This document shows positions 51,470 through 53,380 of a DNA stretch of 53,380 nucleotides, one piece after another. Numbering within the stretch: the stretch's first letter is position 1; each line of letters begins with the position of its first letter. The DNA comes from Cellulophaga sp. BC115SP. GTDB taxonomy: Bacteria; Bacteroidota; Bacteroidia; Cytophagales; Spirosomataceae. The notes under the pieces are model-generated. The model saw nothing but the letters and a program-made list of their open reading frames with translations, was not told the origin of the DNA and searched no databases. Position numbers and translations under genes: made by a program. The stretch spans positions 1-53,380 of the forward strand of contig NZ_JAAALB010000043.1 in the NCBI RefSeq assembly GCF_009905545.1. Reading direction: 5' to 3'.

Positions 51470-52033
51470 CTAAAAACGATAGCCTATATGTATCGTTGGA
51501 AAAAATAGCCATTTACTATTGTCATATTGGAGATTGGTAAACTTTACTGCTTTCGTATGCACAACATAGCCGTAGCTAAACCAAGGAACAAGGTATAGCC
51601 CCTTTTGAATGCCTTCTTGCGGTTTATGAAAGAAAAAGCGATATCCCATTTGAGCGCCAATTGTAATATTATTGCCATCCGCAACTGCCAAACTAGTATT
51701 ATGAGTAGCATCTACAGTGGCATAACCAATATTCAGACCTGTATACAATCCACGAGTAGTGCCTTCCCCAAAATGGTAATTGGCCTTTATACCAAATCCA
51801 TTCTGTCGAATTTTAAACCCATCATTGCCTGAAAATCCTTCAGGTTCCTCAATACCAAAAATGCCTAAATCAAAACTTATATGAGAAGATGGCTGAATAA
51901 TGCCATGAAAAGAATACCCCTTAAGTACATACGCAATGGGATCCAACTCAATGCTATAATTTGTATTGAAGGTAGTCTCTTGAGCTAAAAGCTGATAAGA
52001 CCATAATAAAATAATAAAGCAAAACTTCTTCAT
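51470..52033 (-). CDS. Small outer-membrane beta-barrel protein
   Basis: 187 aa from ATG 52033 (MKKFCFIILLWSYQLLAQ), a clean signal peptide; an upstream start at 52093 adds 20 residues without a signal. Strand-like segments include FGIKANYHFGEGTTRGLYTG, LNIGYATVD, ITIGAQMGYRFFF and LYLVPWFSYGYVVHTK. The last residues FFPTIHIGYRF end in Phe, typical of outer-membrane barrels recognised by BamA. Specific function is unknown. It lies between the 7TM-AraC gene and the polytopic membrane protein, all on the minus strand. Confidence 0.7.
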   Translation of the reverse strand: MKKFCFIILLWSYQLLAQETTFNTNYSIELDPIAYVLKGYSFHGIIQPSSHISFDLGIFGIEEPEGFSGNDGFKIRQNGFGIKANYHFGEGTTRGLYTGLNIGYATVDATHNTSLAVADGNNITIGAQMGYRFFFHKPQEGIQKGLYLVPWFSYGYVVHTKAVKFTNLQYDNSKWLFFPTIHIGYRF

Positions 52034-52138
52034 GATACTTTTCGTTTGTGTGTGAGATAATGGCTCAAAATTATCACCATCATTACACCACAATCGTCCG
52101 ATTTTTAGTATAAAACGTTCTGATTTAGAAAGTCGAAC

Positions 52139-53266
52139 CTACTTTTTCTTGTATTCTGAAGGAGTCATACCCGTAAATTTCTTAAAAGCTGTATTAAATG
52201 AAGATTTAGAATTAAATCCACAATCCATAGCTATACCTAGAATAGACAAATGCTTGTATTGATCGTCATTAAGGCGACGTTTGATTTCCTCAATCCGATA
52301 ACGATTAATTAAATCAAAAAAGGTTTCTTGGTACTGTCGATTAATTACCTCTGACACTTGATAGGCAGGAACACCCAGTTCTAAACTTAACTGACTCAAA
52401 GAAAGCTCACTTTGCAGATATATCTGTTGGGATTCAAATAAACTCTTCAAGCGTACTGCTAAGTTTTCATTTATCTCAGCTTGAAGATTATATGTGCTGC
52501 GTGGCCGTTTCTCAACATTATTGATTCCATTTTCAAAGGCTTCTCTAACGACAAGCTCTTCTGCAATAATTGGGCGATTCCAAGCAGTATAGGCCAATAC
52601 ATAAATCAAGATAGCAAATGCTAGTCCAATTAAATTATTGATAATGACAAAATTAAGTGGCCAGAAATACATTGACACAAATACAATAATAGCCAACATC
52701 AACACCAAAATAAAAAGCTTAAGTACAAAATTAGCTTTGTTGAGATTGAGTCGACTTAAGTCTGAATAGTTATCCAGAAGTGTTTGCTGAAATTTTCGCG
52801 TCAAGTTTAGACTTGCTACAATGTAAAAAAATATATGAACTGTACGAAGTGATAATATAAATATCACTAACCCTGAAGGTGTATTATTCAGAAATACTTT
52901 TTCTCCAAAAGCAATTTTTGCTTCAGCACTTTGCAAGTAAAAAGGAATTAGGGATCCTAGATATAGCCAAAAAGGTATATAATGCCACCATATAGGATTG
53001 CCTTTATGTGTAAGAAGGCTAATATAACGATATAAAAACGGTCCATACAATAGCACTAGAGGGTCTCCTATTCGAATCAAATGAGGGAGTTCGCGATAAT
53101 ATCCAGTCATGCCTAACACAGGACCTAATAGGCTCAAAGAAATTACAGTAACTAATAAGGCCAAAGCCTTGTTTTCGGGGGTAGCTCTATTACGCCCTAA
53201 TAAGACTATACACAAGAAGACTCCCTGAAAAGCTGCTGTAAAATTAACAATGGAAAGAAATTTCAT
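52139..53266 (-). CDS. Membrane-anchored AraC-family transcriptional regulator
   Basis: 375 aa. The first 230 residues form about seven hydrophobic helices (for example GVFLCIVLLGRNRA, ALLVTVISLSLLGPVLGM, YIPFWLYLGSLIPFYL, VLKLFILVLMLAIIVFVSMY). The last 100 are an AraC-type DNA-binding domain: LSLSQLSLELGVPAYQVSEV, INRYRIEEIKRRL, IAMDCGFNSKSSFNTAFKKF and GMTPSEYKKK at the end. The 7TM-AraC design is common in Bacteroidota and suggests sensing at the membrane. The ligand is unknown. It lies 105 bases upstream of the barrel gene on the same strand, a possible target (inference). The gene is complete, with 114 bases of window before it that hold only AT-rich sequence. Confidence 0.88.
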   Translation of the reverse strand: MKFLSIVNFTAAFQGVFLCIVLLGRNRATPENKALALLVTVISLSLLGPVLGMTGYYRELPHLIRIGDPLVLLYGPFLYRYISLLTHKGNPIWWHYIPFWLYLGSLIPFYLQSAEAKIAFGEKVFLNNTPSGLVIFILSLRTVHIFFYIVASLNLTRKFQQTLLDNYSDLSRLNLNKANFVLKLFILVLMLAIIVFVSMYFWPLNFVIINNLIGLAFAILIYVLAYTAWNRPIIAEELVVREAFENGINNVEKRPRSTYNLQAEINENLAVRLKSLFESQQIYLQSELSLSQLSLELGVPAYQVSEVINRQYQETFFDLINRYRIEEIKRRLNDDQYKHLSILGIAMDCGFNSKSSFNTAFKKFTGMTPSEYKKK

Positions 53267-53380
53267 AAAACCTACCTATGAGATTTAGAAAAGTATTATT
53301 TATTAATGCGAATATTGGGTTAAAAGATATAATGGAATAGTGCAGTTGCTAATGCTCCAAAAATATGTACCATCAATGCA

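Noticed and set aside
1-53380. CRISPR array or defence island
   Set aside because: No regularly spaced identical repeats and no cas, restriction, toxin-antitoxin or retron genes; the repeats present are dispersed and degenerate.

Overview
The window looks like a chromosomal segment of a Bacteroidota bacterium, most likely of the Cytophagales/Spirosomataceae type. This is an inference from three things. The DNA is AT-rich. Several genes have -7 boxes of the form TAnnTTTG close upstream, the typical Bacteroidota promoter element. The protein set is characteristic: many Sec-exported proteins and lipoproteins, small outer-membrane barrels, a GGGPS-family prenyltransferase, a GH3/beta-lactamase fusion, a DksA relative without a zinc site, a membrane-spanning TPR-HTH regulator and a 7TM-AraC regulator. 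No rRNA, tRNA, CRISPR array, prophage or intact insertion sequence was found.

Layout. 0-7 kb: glutamate dehydrogenase (-) diverges from a DksA-like protein (+). An M14 carboxypeptidase, a holin-like membrane protein, a small membrane protein and a GGGPS-family prenyltransferase follow. 7-12 kb (-): a fused GH3 glycosidase/serine hydrolase, then prfB with an intact programmed +1 frameshift. 12-17 kb (+): a DUF4382 lipoprotein, dihydrolipoyl dehydrogenase and an exported FAD-dependent oxidoreductase. 17-19.6 kb: a YhdH-type reductase diverges from an HxlR regulator, a GyrI-like protein and a VOC protein, which looks like an electrophile-response module. 19.7-23.3 kb (-): assimilatory sulfate reduction, cysH-cysD-[four-helix-bundle gene]-cysN. 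23.5-30.2 kb (+): an AlbA_2 protein, a lipoprotein joining a haem-c-like motif to a PHM-like dicopper domain, a Kup potassium transporter, a sugar-nucleotide epimerase and an outer-membrane protein. 30.3-33 kb (-): asd, an exported protein, 5-formyl-THF cyclo-ligase and a small DUF2256 gene. 33-37 kb: a candidate ncRNA and a long-form ileS whose HIGH motif reads GIHH. 37-45 kb: small membrane and lipoprotein genes, an Asn/Thr-rich secreted protein with no acidic residues, a TolC-type protein, a GH95 alpha-L-fucosidase and an iron alcohol dehydrogenase. 45-53.4 kb: a TPR-HTH regulator, an outer-membrane barrel, two paralogous lipoproteins, a polytopic membrane protein, another barrel and a 7TM-AraC regulator.

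The intergenic DNA is unusually patterned. At least five families of short repeats recur. They include two kinds of short palindrome, a 63-64 bp palindromic element, a degenerate CGGATTTGGGATTTCTGATTTCGGA-like element, and degenerate TTGAGTGA-rich tracts that lie directly after stop codons of six genes, always in the sense orientation. Near-perfect hairpin terminators follow many operons. Function calls rest on reading motifs by eye; no database search was run.
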